From Lutjanus erythropterus (lineage: Eukaryota > Chordata > Actinopteri > Lutjaniformes > Lutjanidae), in contig CM034595.1 of assembly GCA_020091685.1 (NCBI GenBank), positions 7,587,132 through 7,651,131 of the forward strand: a stretch of DNA of 64,000 bases, in the 5' to 3' direction. The notes under the pieces were generated by a model. That model saw only the letters and a list, made by a program, of their open reading frames with translations. It ran no database searches and had not been told where the DNA came from. The stretch's first letter is position 1. Each line of letters opens with the position of its first letter. Both the position numbers and the translations under genes were made by a program. Shown piece by piece: positions 1 through 10,885 of the stretch.

Positions 1-1487
1 CTGTTGGTTTTTGCCAAATACGGCATGTATGTGGATGTAATTAGCTGAGTCTTAGATGCTGACTGGGGCTGATCTGGAGGTGACTTACCGTGAGGACTAA
101 CAGGGCACGGAGACGCTCTGTTCCTGCTGTACTGGAACACACTGAGGACATAAGTGACCAGATCCATTCCCTGTATCAGTGTGATGGTAATACGAACCAG
201 GACTTCTCATGACACACTGTCCTCTGCTCTCAGTATTGTATCCCTGTGGTTTGTCCTACACTTGAGTCACTGGGCAATAAGAGATGCATGCTGGTGCCAT
301 GATGACTCTGTGCACTTGAGGGCCATGGCTGAAATAAATCACATTTTCACAATGCTTTTTTTAATGCATGATTCAGCCTAAAATCAGCAAATTCTGATCC
401 TGACAAATGACAAAATATGCCATTAGCTAGTGCTTCTCAAATCAACCCATATGTAACCGGGGTAAACTAGAGACTGTGATTTCTAAAACATGGATGTGGT
501 CTTCATGATGTCATACATAGGTTTCTAAAGAGCCATTGTGAAGATCAGTGTGGTTGCTTCGGCTCTCACCATCTTGGCAGTGCCTGACTCTGCTAACTCC
601 TGGCTAATCCCAAAATTGGCAAAGAGTTATGCATGACATTAACCATTATTATCAATTAAATGGGTGAGTGATATAAAAATTGACCTCCTGTACAGTAGTC
701 CGACTCACTGGATGTACTCTGTGGGTATAAGCCTGCCATTGCACAGCTTATTTCAGTCGGCACTGCGGCATCTGTGGAAACAACAGTGACGTCCAAGAGA
801 GCAACCTACTGACAGAAAATGGCAAATTATCCCCTGGGTTGCTAATGGTGTGAACGTAAACAGGCTATCAGCTGATACCTTTTCTTGTGCTGTGATGTAG
901 TCATGTCAGTGCCAGGGCTCATCTCCTAACGTGCAAATGTTCCACTGAAAGAAGTTCCACCCTGACACTATTTTGTAGGGGCACCATTGCTGCATCCTGG
1001 GATTAGCACTGTCCAAGACAATTGTTATTGGTTTAGAGAATTACAAACAAACCAGAGTATTTTTGTCCCCTGTAGCAGAGTGGTAATATGTGGAGCTAGA
1101 CATTTCACTGTTTTTTTGTTTTGCACCAGGTTATAAACATGTTTATTTCTGCTGCAGAGTTGGGCATTTTAATATGGGCATCTATGGGAATTGACTCTGC
1201 CTCGAGTGGCCATTTGAGGAACTGCACTTTTTGGCATTGTCACGTTGGCTTCATTTTTCAGCCCCTGAGGTTGCTGCTTGTACTAAACTTGTTGATGCTT
1301 ACTTGGTGCACCAGTACCACAAGCAAAACTTTTCACACTGCACTGATTGTTGACTGAACTGAAAGTTTAATGACCCTCAAATAAAGAGTACATTTATTTG
1401 GTTACATCCTTGATTTTTTTGTCAGCTCCACCCCTTAATCGTATCCTTATTCACTAGGGGGTGTAGCTCTCTAAGCTGCAAAGGAAT
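1..1487. other. Unique-looking DNA, no gene recognised
   Basis: Only short chance open frames occur, and none has a recognisable domain. There is no clear terminal inverted repeat or tandem array. I see nothing that can be annotated with support. Confidence 0.5.
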
Positions 1488-1955
1488 ACTAGAGCTGCCA
1501 GTATCAGCTGGTTGGTCCACCGCTTTGGTCCCAGATAAAACATCTCAACAGCTATTGGATGGATTGCCATGAAATCCTGTACTGACATTCACAGTTCCTA
1601 GAAAATAGTCCTAATAACTTGACATAGTGCCACTGTAAGGCTGACATTTGTAGTTTGGAGTGAACTGTCTTAACAGCTGATCATGTTGACTCCATTCAGC
1701 ATTACTATCAATTTAAAATGCATAATTTTTCAATACTTTTGTGCCCAAATCCCTTTAAAACTACTGACGGTCCCATTTGACTTCAACTTTGTTTAGTGCT
1801 AAATAGTACATATTAGCATGCTAACATAAAATGGTGAACCTGGTCAATATTGTACCTGCTACACATCAGCATTTTAGCATGGTTGTTCTTACCATTCTTG
1901 CTCAGCGTTCTGATGTTATCACTTAGCTCGAGTGCAGCTCTAAAGCCTTAATCTT
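1488..1955 (-). repeat. Old interspersed repeat, unassigned class (copy 1)
   Basis: The block carries phrases I recognise from a very common fish repeat, including ACAGCTATTGGATGGATTGC near 1548 and TTAGCATGCTAACATAAAATG near 1814. A second divergent copy lies at about 37355-37640, sharing the 'CACTTTGGTCC' and 'CTCTAGCACCACC/TAGTGCCACTG' type segments. Boundaries are approximate. The class (LINE 3' part or DNA element) cannot be settled from the sequence alone. Divergence from the remembered consensus is high, so the copy is old. Confidence 0.6.
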
Positions 1956-2139
1956 GTTTGAAATGCAGATTTGAAAAGTCTGTAACATGCTCCTTCTTGG
2001 AGGACACCGATGGTAGTCAGTTTGTATTAAATTCAGTCTAAGAAGATATATGAGGGTGTTGCCCAAATGTGGCTTTCCTCTTAACCTATAAAAACAGCTG
2101 ACTTAGCAGTCATTGTTAATATTACTAAGTGTGGCTCCT

Positions 2140-2760
2140 GTGCTAAACTGAAAACATATTGAACATGCCTCCCCAACAGCTGTGCATAAAGCCAAACCTA
2201 TAGATCTCTGGTATAACTGTCAGAGGGGGCGTTCCATCACCTGAAAGCCCTCGATTTCGACTGAGCCTCCCCGATGTCTCTATCTTTCCTCCCGCTGCCT
2301 GGGAGACAGGTGTTTGGAGACCAGAGCTGTATATATTGTAAGTAAAAGCCTCTGATTGAGAATGGCAGAGAAGCCTCTCCAAGTCAATAACTCATTTGGA
2401 AGGGGTTATGAATTAGAATGATCTTGCTGAGGGGAAGGTAGACTCCAGCCCGTATCCTGCCTCGAGTCGCTGAAGAAACTGGAATAATAATCCTCCAGGA
2501 AAATCGATGACGGAATGCAGCGCTACGGGGACAAATACCAGCAACGGCCCCTTTCTGCACCACACAACTCTTATCTGTCAATCGGCTGAAATTCTGCTGA
2601 TATGCCATAAATCCAATTCCCTAAAATGTCATATTAAAATTTCAGGCCATTTAGATTGGCTTGTGGATAGGGAATGATGGCTTCCCTCTCCCAGGGGCTG
2701 GGATTATATGTCAATAATGTCCTCAGTGCCAGGGAGGTTCTTTCATTAGCTTGTATTTAG
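2140..2760. promoter_or_regulatory. Candidate conserved non-coding (enhancer-like) block
   Basis: This is about 600 bp of non-repetitive, moderate-GC sequence between repeat-bearing flanks. It holds CTGTCAATCG at 2575-2584, whose reverse complement CGATTGACAG is one base from the PBX/MEIS-PREP composite site TGATTGACAG. It also holds CCATAAATCC (Hox/Cdx-like) and several ATTA or AATAAT cores. No open frame here looks like an exon. The enhancer call is inference from composition and motif clustering; motifs this short also arise by chance. Confidence 0.25.
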
Positions 2761-2811
2761 ATTGAAGTGTCATCCATATTATGAGAGGCTGCTGCTGCGA
2801 CTCTAAGTGTC

Positions 2812-2812
<1 letters not shown>

Positions 2813-2860
<48 letters not shown>
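2813..2860. repeat. (GT)24 microsatellite
   Basis: A perfect dinucleotide tract of about 48 bp. It would produce threonine/histidine- or cysteine/valine-rich spurious open frames on both strands, which are not genes. Confidence 0.97.
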
Positions 2861-2861
<1 letters not shown>

Positions 2862-3259
2862 TGGCTGTTTGTACAACACTCGGCCTCTTTCTCAGCTCTC
2901 AACCTTAATAGATCGTCAGTTCGATTAGTCAGTAGCATGATATGAGGGGAGATGTGTGTGTGGAGTGGTAGTGCTATTGGGGAGGGGGCTCCAAAACGGA
3001 GATGTTACAGGTTTTAGTGTCATAATATTTCTAATATTCACAAGTTTATAATCCTTAATTGTCACAGCACAGAAGTACATAAATATGTTTCAGGCCTTAA
3101 CCACTGCAAAACTAGGGTTGCTCTTGTATCACAAATGGCTCAGATAAAACCTTAAATTCTGGATTGTGTACCAGCGATTATGTTCGGCTATGCACCGATC
3201 AAATATAATGTCATTTATTCACTCCTAAATAAGAACCTGTTACTCCCCAGCAGTGTCCC

Positions 3260-3870
3260 ATATGCCAATTTTGTTAACCTGAGCATGTGTTAATAATAGC
3301 ACAATAAACATGTTTACTGTGAGATTAGTAGACATTTGTTAGCACTTATAAGACAGTTGTTATCAGTTAATAAACTACTGAAGAATGCTAAAAAGCCTGA
3401 GTGCTTATAATTGTTTATAACAGCATTACAGACACATTTGAGTTTAAGTAACTAACCTATTACATAATTGTTGAACCTTTACCAAGCTTTTGCTGTTGCT
3501 TTATTATGATTTCAACACTTTATTATGCATTTATTAGCAGTTTATGCACTTATTAACAATTAGCTAAGCATTTAAGGGATACTGGATTGAAACATGAACA
3601 GGGTTATTTAATCCTTTATTATGCCCTTATTAACAGTTAAGTATGCATTTTGGGGATTCCAAAGTGTAAGTGTGAACAGTGCTAATGAGGATTAACTAGT
3701 CTTTCATTATGCACTTCTTAACAATTAACCAGGATTTTTCTTTTAAATTATTAATATTTTGAGGCATTTTGCCTTTATTGGACAGTGACACCTGCATTAA
3801 TGCCAATAAGCATCTTATTACCCGTTGACTAACACTTATTCAAAACAGATTTTTATATTACAATCTTATA
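3260..3870. repeat. Degenerate AT-rich repeat with TTATTAACAATTA-type units
   Basis: Similar phrases recur about every 90 bp: 'CTTTATTATGCATTTATTAG' near 3521, 'CCTTTATTATGCCCTTATTAA' near 3614 and 'CTTTCATTATGCACTTCTTAA' near 3703. Related 'TGCACTTATTAACAATTAGC' lies at about 3545. This is an old tandem or internally repetitive element. Edges are unclear and the family is not identified. Confidence 0.45.
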
Positions 3871-4599
3871 TATAATATAATATTACATATTTTTCACCAG
3901 ATTTGCTATGCAGTGCTGACTGCAAACCTGACTTTGTCATGCAAAAGTTATTTTCTAACATCATGATCAGAATTAAAGGCTAAATCTGAAAATTCTGCAC
4001 AGCACTTGACAATAGAGACATGCTTCTTGCTCCATCAGAATCACTTTAGTTTACGTTTTAAGATCTCACCAATTATTTTGGTTTACATAACCTTATTTAA
4101 ACTAATAGAACCAGAGCTATGGAAAGTTTTTCTTACAGTGAACTTTTAAATTATTATCCGCCTCTATTCCTGGCATCGGAGGCTGTGTACAGCAGGGTGG
4201 ACGTTGTGCTGCTGGTTTAATGCATTAATATAGTTAAAAAGCTGGTGATTCTCTGGTTGCCTTTGACCTCCAGTTGAGGAGCCCCACATGGTGCCATGCC
4301 ATTACCCATTATTCCAAAACTCCAAGAGTCCCATTGGACCAAAAGCCCATTTGTCTGACAGCCTGTTATCTTGAAAACAAACGCCCATTGCTCTGTAGGC
4401 CCATTGCTCTGAAAAAAAACACACTCCCCCAGCAGTTATTAGTGCAGTGACTGCTGGCCATGTCCATGTGCTGAATCCGCATGAGCTTTGCCTTTAATGG
4501 GTTATATTCCTGACCATACACCAAACAGCATTTCATGTGATTTTAGTGTTATGGAAAAATTTCCAATCATTAGTTTTACCTCAGTTTGTGTCCTTACAG

Positions 4600-4962
4600 T
4601 TAACCCTAACCTAGAGCAGGTTGTGCCAGGATCACAGGGTTGGCAGTTTGCTCACCTCCTCCTGTCCACATGTCAAAGTGTTCATGGTCAAGACACTTGC
4701 TGCCAAATTGCCCCTAATGTTCAGGCTCTGGGTTGCTCCCCAGCCACTGGGGATGCACAAGCCAGTACTCACCTGATTGCCATTCCTAAGCTTGGATAAA
4801 TGGGGAGGGTTGCGTCAGGCATTCAAATTTAATATGCAGATCACAAAATCAGATTGTCATGCCAGGTAGGGCAGGGCCCGGCTCGCCAGCGAGACACTTG
4901 GACAGATAATCTGCTGTGGCCAGCCTTAATTGGCCAACAGCTGGAAGAAGAAGAAGAAGAAG
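4600..4962 (+). mobile_element. SINE-like retroposon relic with (GAA)n tail
   Basis: The left part has 'GGATCACAGGGTTGGCAGTT' (remnant of a tRNA B-box region) followed by the fish-SINE phrases 'CCTCCTGTCCACATGTC' and 'CAAGACACTTGCTGCC'. The right part has 'GGATAAATGGGGAGGGTTGC', 'TATGCAGATCACAAAATCAGA' and ends in (GAA)5-6 at 4944-4962, the expected tail of this retroposon type. A shortened relative occurs at 9330-9455. No target duplication was confirmed. The copy is divergent and presumably inactive. Confidence 0.6.
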
Positions 4963-5830
4963 TAATTACACTGTGCGTACAGGACGAGAATGATTTAGCT
5001 TGTTTTAGCACATCAAAGCTAACCTGCTGACCTCTAGTGGCACTATGGAGCATTGCGTTTTATTCACATTAAAGTGCGGGGTAATACAATAATTCCAGCT
5101 AATTGTTTCACACCACTCTGCTGACAGTAGAGTGGCAGTAATGCACCAAGAGTTGGAGGCATGAGGTAGGGGAAAAGGAAAAAAAGAATCAGCCTTGAAA
5201 ATACTTCAAAAAATGCCTTGCAGATGTTTTATGTGGCAATCATTTTCCAAAACATACCAAGTACCAGGTTACAGATGTTCCCTGCCTTCCAGTAAGTCAC
5301 TGGTTTCACTCTCAGAGTGCTGTGAAAAGATACTTGAAACTTGCTGCAGATAGCTAATCCTTCCCAGGGAACATTTAGTCACCTTTAAAACTCCCAATTT
5401 GTGCATTCAAGAATGATCTGTACCTGCACCTGGACTTGGCTGCTGTACAGTTCTCTCAGAGAGGCTAAAACAGGCAATGTGCCAGTCGACTTCTGGAGCA
5501 CACCCAGTTGACACGGAAGCCGTGGTAACCGGAGCAGTTAACTTTATGTTTTTGATGACGATTGAACGTACATAACACATAATACACCATCCTGGTGCCA
5601 TAAAACTTCACTGAATGTGTTGTAATCTGCAGCTGAAAATAGTCCCCAAGAAATGCATTATTTTCTCCTGTCTGAGCGGCTGTAGTGGCCAGCTGAAGCT
5701 AATATTAAGGTTGATAACAGAAATTATTTTGGCAAATTGGGTGCATTTCAGTTAGTTAGAGGTCGTTCAAGACAGTATGACTCCACATTGTGTTTTCAGC
5801 TTGATAAGAAGCCTGGATATTTTACATTAA
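4963..5830. other. No gene or clear element
   Basis: No domain-bearing frame, terminal repeat or tandem array was recognised in this stretch. Confidence 0.45.
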
Positions 5831-6291
5831 TTAAAGGGACATGTCACCTCAATATCAAAAATACATATTTTCCCCCTGGCCTGTAGTGGTGTTTATCATC
5901 TAGATATGTTTGCTTTGAGTTGCAGACTTTTGGAGATATCAGCCACAGAGATGTCTGGCTTCTCTCCAGTATAATGGAACTAAATGGCGCTCGTGGTGCT
6001 CACAGTGTTGACAGATTCTCTCTGCAGTAGAATTCTCCTATATGGAACTGTTCACAACAAGGTCTGTGGATTATCTTGAGAAACCAGGTCATGAGTTTTG
6101 GAAGGTAACACTGGTTTTGAATTTTTCCAGTGTATATTTTTGGTGCTTTGAGCACCACAAGCTGGGTGCCAATTAGTTCCAGCCGATAACTCCAAAATTC
6201 TGCAACTCGCACCAAAAAATTTTGATAGATAAATAGCACTACAGGCCAGGGGAAAAAGTGTTTTTAATTTTGGTGTGAACTGTCCCTTTAA
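5831..6291. mobile_element. TTAA-bounded MITE, 461 bp
   Basis: The left end reads TTAAAGGGACATGTCACCTC. The right end, reverse complemented, reads TTAAAGGGACAGTTCACACC. The match continues inward for about 60 bp with gaps: 'TTTTCCCCCTGGCCTGTAGTG' on the left against 'TTTTTCCCCTGGCCTGTAGTG' on the right. Both ends begin with TTAA, as expected for a piggyBac-like or other TTAA-targeting cut-and-paste transposon. The interior ('GGAGATATCAGCCACAGAGATG', 'CCAGTATAATGGAACTAAATGG') matches a fish repeat that I know to be abundant. It codes for nothing and would depend on a transposase made elsewhere. Confidence 0.85.
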
Positions 6292-6794
6292 GTTCAGGCC
6301 AATGTGTGGTTTCTAATGACATCCTGTGCATATTCAGCGCAGTTTAGTCCCGTTGCTCAGCAATTGTACACACAGCAAATAAACTGTCCCAAGTGTTGCA
6401 TTCAAAGACATGTGTGGTGAAAGTTGCTCTCTCTCAGGAAGTGTCTCACACTCTGCTGACTGGAGAAAAAAAGAAACACTTCAGGCAGTTCTTGGAAGTG
6501 CTGTAACATCACAACGAACAGGATGACTGGTTGTGGGTGGGTATTCTATTTGTGTGTGTGTGTGCGTGCAACCTCCTGCTGTTATATTCACTCTTTTTGT
6601 TTGCATGTAGGATTTTTCTTGTGCGTTTCATTTCTTTTCCCAGGCTGTTGTCAGGTTTCCCCTCTTGAACTGTGATTCTCCCGATCTGTCCTCTGTAACT
6701 CTGAGGGGAAATCTGTGCATCTCAAACACCCGCCTCCCCCCCTTCAGCTCGCTGCGACTCATGATTGTCTGCCATGGTTTTGAGTTTTCACAAA
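6292..6794. other. No gene or clear element
   Basis: Mixed sequence with a short GT run near 6550. No supported feature. Confidence 0.4.
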
Positions 6795-6822
6795 GTGTGT
6801 GTGTGTGTGTATGTGTGTGTGT
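6795..6822. repeat. (GT)n microsatellite, interrupted
   Basis: About 14 GT units with one ATG interruption. The overlapping valine/cysteine-rich frames are artefacts of the repeat. Confidence 0.9.
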
Positions 6823-7629
6823 TGGTGCGTGTGTTTTCATGCGGGCTCGCGTCGGTACAGTGGGAGGGGAGCCGCTTTGATTTCCCAAGACGTCTCGGTC
6901 AGGCCTCATCGCTTTCAGACAGCAATCTCTACTTAAAGAGGAGGGAAAATGTTAGGAGGAGGGTGAGGGCAGAGAAAAGAGTGTGTGCACCCTCGCGTGT
7001 GTGTTAGAGAGAGATGGAGAAGATGGGATGAAGGTCAGTTGGGAAAAATTTGCAGCAAAATATGACGACACTTTAGAGAAGAGAGAGCAAATAAATAAAG
7101 GATGTTTCCTCTGAATTAAACATGACTGTAAACGGCGGTGGGGATAGGGACCTCACACTGGGTTCATCTGAGCGGGTCAACACAGACGCCTCACGAGCCT
7201 GTTGGTACACTGAGCACTTAAACACGCTGCTTCCTGGGCTGCTCTCGTCTCCTTTTTTCAAAGTCTTTAAACTGTGTCTCCATACTTATATCACATCTGC
7301 TGTTTGTAGTGCAAATGCACCATATGGCTGTTAAAAGACTCTTTAGGTTTATAAGAACCAGCAGAGGTATTTTTTTTTTTTGACAACTTTTTACTTTTAC
7401 TTCCTACATTCAAACACAAATATCTGTACTTTTGACCCCTTACATTTTCAAAACAGGTTTGTTACTTTAGTTTGAATACATCTGAGGACAGTTATTGATT
7501 ATTTTTATTTTGGATCATTGCACACCGCCTTCTCAACCGCAAGTCTGCAGCACTGATTTCAACCTAAATGGACAGGGCAATAACAAAAAGACCATTCCTC
7601 CTATCCACCAGCACATATCACATGCGTTA

Positions 7630-8100
7630 GATGTCACAAGATTAAAATAGAATAGAAGATGTAACAAGAGAAACAATATAAAATATGTCAGAAGACAACA
7701 AGATGAGACAGCAACACGAAAAAGACATTAAAATGTAACAAGACAAAAAACGACAACAGGAACACAAGACAAAAACAGCATAAAAGATGCAATGAGACAA
7801 AAGAGATGTAAAGGATGTATTAGAACAAAAAAAGGCATAACAGACAAAACAGACGTAACACGCAAAAAAACAAAAAAGACATAACTAGAGACAAAAGACA
7901 TAATAAGACGAAAAAGACATTGCCAGAGAAAAAAGACATAACAAGAGACAAATGTAACAAGACAAAAAAGTAAGATGAAAAAAAGACGTAACAGGGAAAA
8001 AAGACAATGAGACAAAAAAAGATGTAACAAGACAAAAACAACATTAAAGACTTAGCAAGACAAAGAAGCCGTAACAAGACAAAACAGACAGAAAGGAAGA
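7630..8100. repeat. Degenerate minisatellite, AACAAGACAAAAAAGACAT-type unit
   Basis: More than fifteen variant copies of a purine-rich unit built from 'AACAAGACAAAAAAGAC' follow each other, spaced roughly 17-25 bp apart. The plus strand is almost free of pyrimidine runs. The minus-strand frames translate as leucine/phenylalanine/cysteine-rich strings that mimic membrane proteins but are only the pyrimidine-rich complement. Unit length varies, so this is an old, decayed array. Confidence 0.8.
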
Positions 8101-8342
8101 CTTGAGCAAGGAGAACAGGTGAGGTTCAGTTAGCTTTACGACTTTTTTACTTTCATACATTGAGTACATGTCAGAGCCTGTGCTTTTTCACTTTTACTGC
8201 AGTAAAGAAGTCAAATCAGTACTTTTACCACAGTCTAAACTGTACTTCTACTTGCGTACTGAATGTGTGTACTTTGTGTGTACTACAGGCTCTTGTACTT
8301 TTTGCCATCATTCCTATTGGCAATAAAGTTGTACTCACTAAG

Positions 8343-8640
8343 TTAAAGCTGGGGTAAGCAATTTATCTTTGGCTTTATAGGGCAAAAGTTCCATAATAAC
8401 CTTTAAACATAATGTGATTCAAGTACCCCGAGAGAAGACTAGACTTCTGCTCCTCCTCTTGTCTCTGTTTTCAGGCAGAAATTCTAGCCTGTCATGGGAG
8501 ACTTTGGCCAATCACAGGTCGATAAGGTAGTTGACTTTTGAGTCTCATTCGCAAAATGTCAGTATTTCATGACTTGGGAAAGAGACTCACCAATCAGCTA
8601 GCGTTCTCCAAAATCGTACAACAAGGCAAGAATCAAAGAG
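8343..8640 (+). mobile_element. Truncated TTAA-type MITE (left end only)
   Basis: It begins TTAAAGCTGGGGTAAGCAAT, the terminus of a fish repeat I recognise, and continues with 'CCATAATAACCTTTAAACATAATG', 'GAAGACTAGACTTCTGC' and 'GGAGACTTTGGCCAATCACAGG'. No matching inverted terminus was found downstream, so the right end is lost or too diverged to see. The right boundary is approximate. Confidence 0.6.
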
Positions 8641-9329
8641 TCAGATGATGAGCTTATTTGGGAAAGAAAATTGTTGTTAAATTATGAACAAACTGAGTGT
8701 GTAAGTGCGTTGTCAGCCATCGGAACAGTAGTTTGACAAGCAAATCTTAACACAAAGTCTGCTTACAATCTGTTCATAGACTGTTCAGTCACATCTTATG
8801 GTCTTCATTAGCAGATTGCTGAGCTGAAATAGTCATTTCCTTAGTTGTAAACTCCTTGTGCCTCCAAATGATAAATTTAGGTCAGTTTCGATGCTGATTT
8901 GACCTCTCACAGTCACAGTATCAAAATCATAGGGTCGACATTTTTACCATATGTGAAATATCTGAGTGGTTCTGTTGAAACTCTTGCAGGCTGGATTATT
9001 GCACTTCCCTCTGCATAACCTAATTTATGGGAGACAGAGTTTAGCCCCGTCTCTCCCAGAAATTACATTTCTATACAACTAATTTGCAACAATAAATGTA
9101 TTTTGTAGGAAATGTAACGGTGCCCTGATTTAATTTCCTGTGAACATAATGGGGAAATATTGTTAATTAACTTGGTAAGTTGCAAAATGTTGATATTGAA
9201 CATACTATTCACTGACATGGTGTTTCATTTTTTCTGCTAAACTATGCAATCTTACAATGCAGCATTCTTTTGTTGCAAGCTTATTAAATGTTTTCATGGT
9301 TATGTTTAGGCAGGATCCACAGCTACACA

Positions 9330-9455
9330 ACGTGTGATCACAGGGTTGGTGGTTAACCAACCCCCCCCCCTTCCTGTCCATATGTCGTGTCCTGTGTGGC
9401 CTTTGTCCTGTGTGGATAAAAGTGCTATGTAAATGTAGCCATTTATCATTTATTA
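9330..9455 (+). mobile_element. SINE fragment with LINE-like tail
   Basis: It contains 'TGATCACAGGGTTGGTGGTT' (B-box remnant) and, after a C run and an internal deletion, ends 'GGATAAAAGTGCTATGTAAATG...CATTTATC', the conserved tail of a fish SINE/LINE pair. It shares its left part with the element at 4600-4962. Confidence 0.6.
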
Positions 9456-9465
9456 CTGGCATCAC

Positions 9466-9525
9466 TTGGTTAAGTTTAGGTAAAGGTCATGATTTTGGTG
9501 TAATACAGAAGTCTGCAGTGAACAG
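9466..9525 (+). repeat. Short copy of GTTTAGG-type dispersed module
   Basis: The phrase 'CTTGGTTAAGTTTAGGTAAAGGTCATGATTTTGG' matches the module seen more fully at 56190-56480 and, in other states, near 35343, 38030, 44690 and 62310. The family is unassigned. Confidence 0.4.
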
Positions 9526-10054
9526 ACACTATAATATGCTCTCAATTTACAGTCTCAGCAGAAATCCTCCAGAGAGCTCACTCAATCTGACAAGATTGCT
9601 CTTACTGTTTATACGTCAGAGGTATGGAGCAGTTTACCATATGGTCTGAGACTTGCACCCACGGTGTGGTCATTGACATCAACCTCGAGGCCATTTAATT
9701 TAATTTAGCTCACAGCTCAGTAGTTTTTATTGTTTCCTTTTTTGTTCTGTTACTGTAGGCCTTTCTTTTCTTTTCTTTTCCTCTCCCCATAAAGCACTTC
9801 AAATTGTTTTTGTATGAAAATGGGCAACAGGCTACAGATGAACTGAGATTTGAACTTTGGTAAGTCCTGCGTTCATAAAGGATGGGCAAGAATATGAAAA
9901 TAAGTCCTAGTCCCAATGTGTCCACTAAGGCCTACACACTGAACCTAGTGAGTGACTGAGGGCTTGTAATGGTATAAATGGTAATGCTGATGCCAAAACA
10001 TATAGCCTACAACTGTGGGTTTGGGACTTTTTATTTTACATTTTTACTTTCTTT

Positions 10055-10885
10055 ACAGCCAAGGTGTAATGTGTGTGTCAAAATCAAACAAGGTGGAGGA
10101 CTCAAATATGCAGACTACAAAGCAAAACCAGATCAAAATGTATTTAATAAAGAAAACAAAGGAACAAAAGCTTACAAAAACGCAGGAGGGTCAAAACTAA
10201 AAGAATCCACAAAAGGAAAAATGGAACAACAATCCAAAAAACAAGAGTCAGGTCCAACAAGAAGGCATACCAGGAGATGGCAGGAGGACATGCAAAGGGC
10301 AACAACAAACTGACAAACAAACAGAGAAACACAGGGACTAAATAGTAGGGATGTCCCGATACAACTTTTTCACTTCCGATACGATACCGATATTGCAGCC
10401 TTGAGTATTGGCCGATACCGATATCAATCCGATATGATATCAGCACGAATCATACATACTTTTATTACTTATTTTGTAGTGTGGAATGTTAGAAAAGGCT
10501 TGATCAAGTGATGTTACTTAAACAGAGAACAATAGTCAGCAACCAGAGTCACCTATGGATAGAAGTGCTGGAGCGGAAAATGGACTGCTTATCGGAGCGC
10601 TTGTATCGGAGATTTTAGATGCAGTCCAATAAAATCCGATACTCGTTTTTTGGCTGATATCGGACCGATATCCGATATCAATATCGGATCGGGACACCCC
10701 TACTAAATAGATAAAGAAATAATGAGACAGAGGTGGACAGACAGGTGAAACCAATGGGAATCAAAAAGAGCGGTAAAAGGACAAAGACAGGAAGTAAAGA
10801 CAAGGCACATGAGGGAGGACCAGGACTACAAAATAAAACAGGAAAAAAACAACAAAAACGCCAAATCATGACACAAGGCATTTAG
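10055..10885. repeat. Older interspersed repeat interrupted by a hAT MITE
   Basis: Purine-rich sequence on both sides of the MITE ('GATCAAAATGTATTTAATAAAG', 'GAGGGAGGACCAGGACTACAA', 'AAATCATGACACAAGGC') resembles a common fish repeat with a long A-rich interior. The related sequence at 57640-57860 has the same style. The family is not identified. The long frame on the plus strand is a lysine/glutamine-rich artefact. Confidence 0.4.
10346..10702. mobile_element. hAT-superfamily MITE, 357 bp, perfect 8-bp TSD
   Basis: The left end is TAGGGATGTCCCGATACAAC. The right end, reverse complemented, is TAGGGGTGTCCCGATCCGAT. Direct repeats CTAAATAG at 10338-10345 and 10703-10710 are identical, and 8-bp duplications with TAGGG termini are diagnostic of hAT insertion. 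Both subterminal regions are full of CGATATC/GATACCGATA words, the CGATATCGG motif cluster typical of this MITE group. No coding capacity. The perfect duplication suggests it is younger than the repeat it sits in. Confidence 0.9.

Noticed and set aside
7728-8077. Hydrophobic minus-strand frames that look like membrane proteins
   Set aside because: They are the pyrimidine-rich complement of the ACAAGAC minisatellite; two overlapping frames give the same kind of string.
7630-8100. CRISPR-like spaced repeats
   Set aside because: Units are contiguous and degenerate with no unique spacers, and the DNA is vertebrate.
10055-10885. Possible LTR or retrovirus-like fossil
   Set aside because: I could find no paired long terminal repeats, primer binding site or recognisable gag/pol sequence here or elsewhere in the window.
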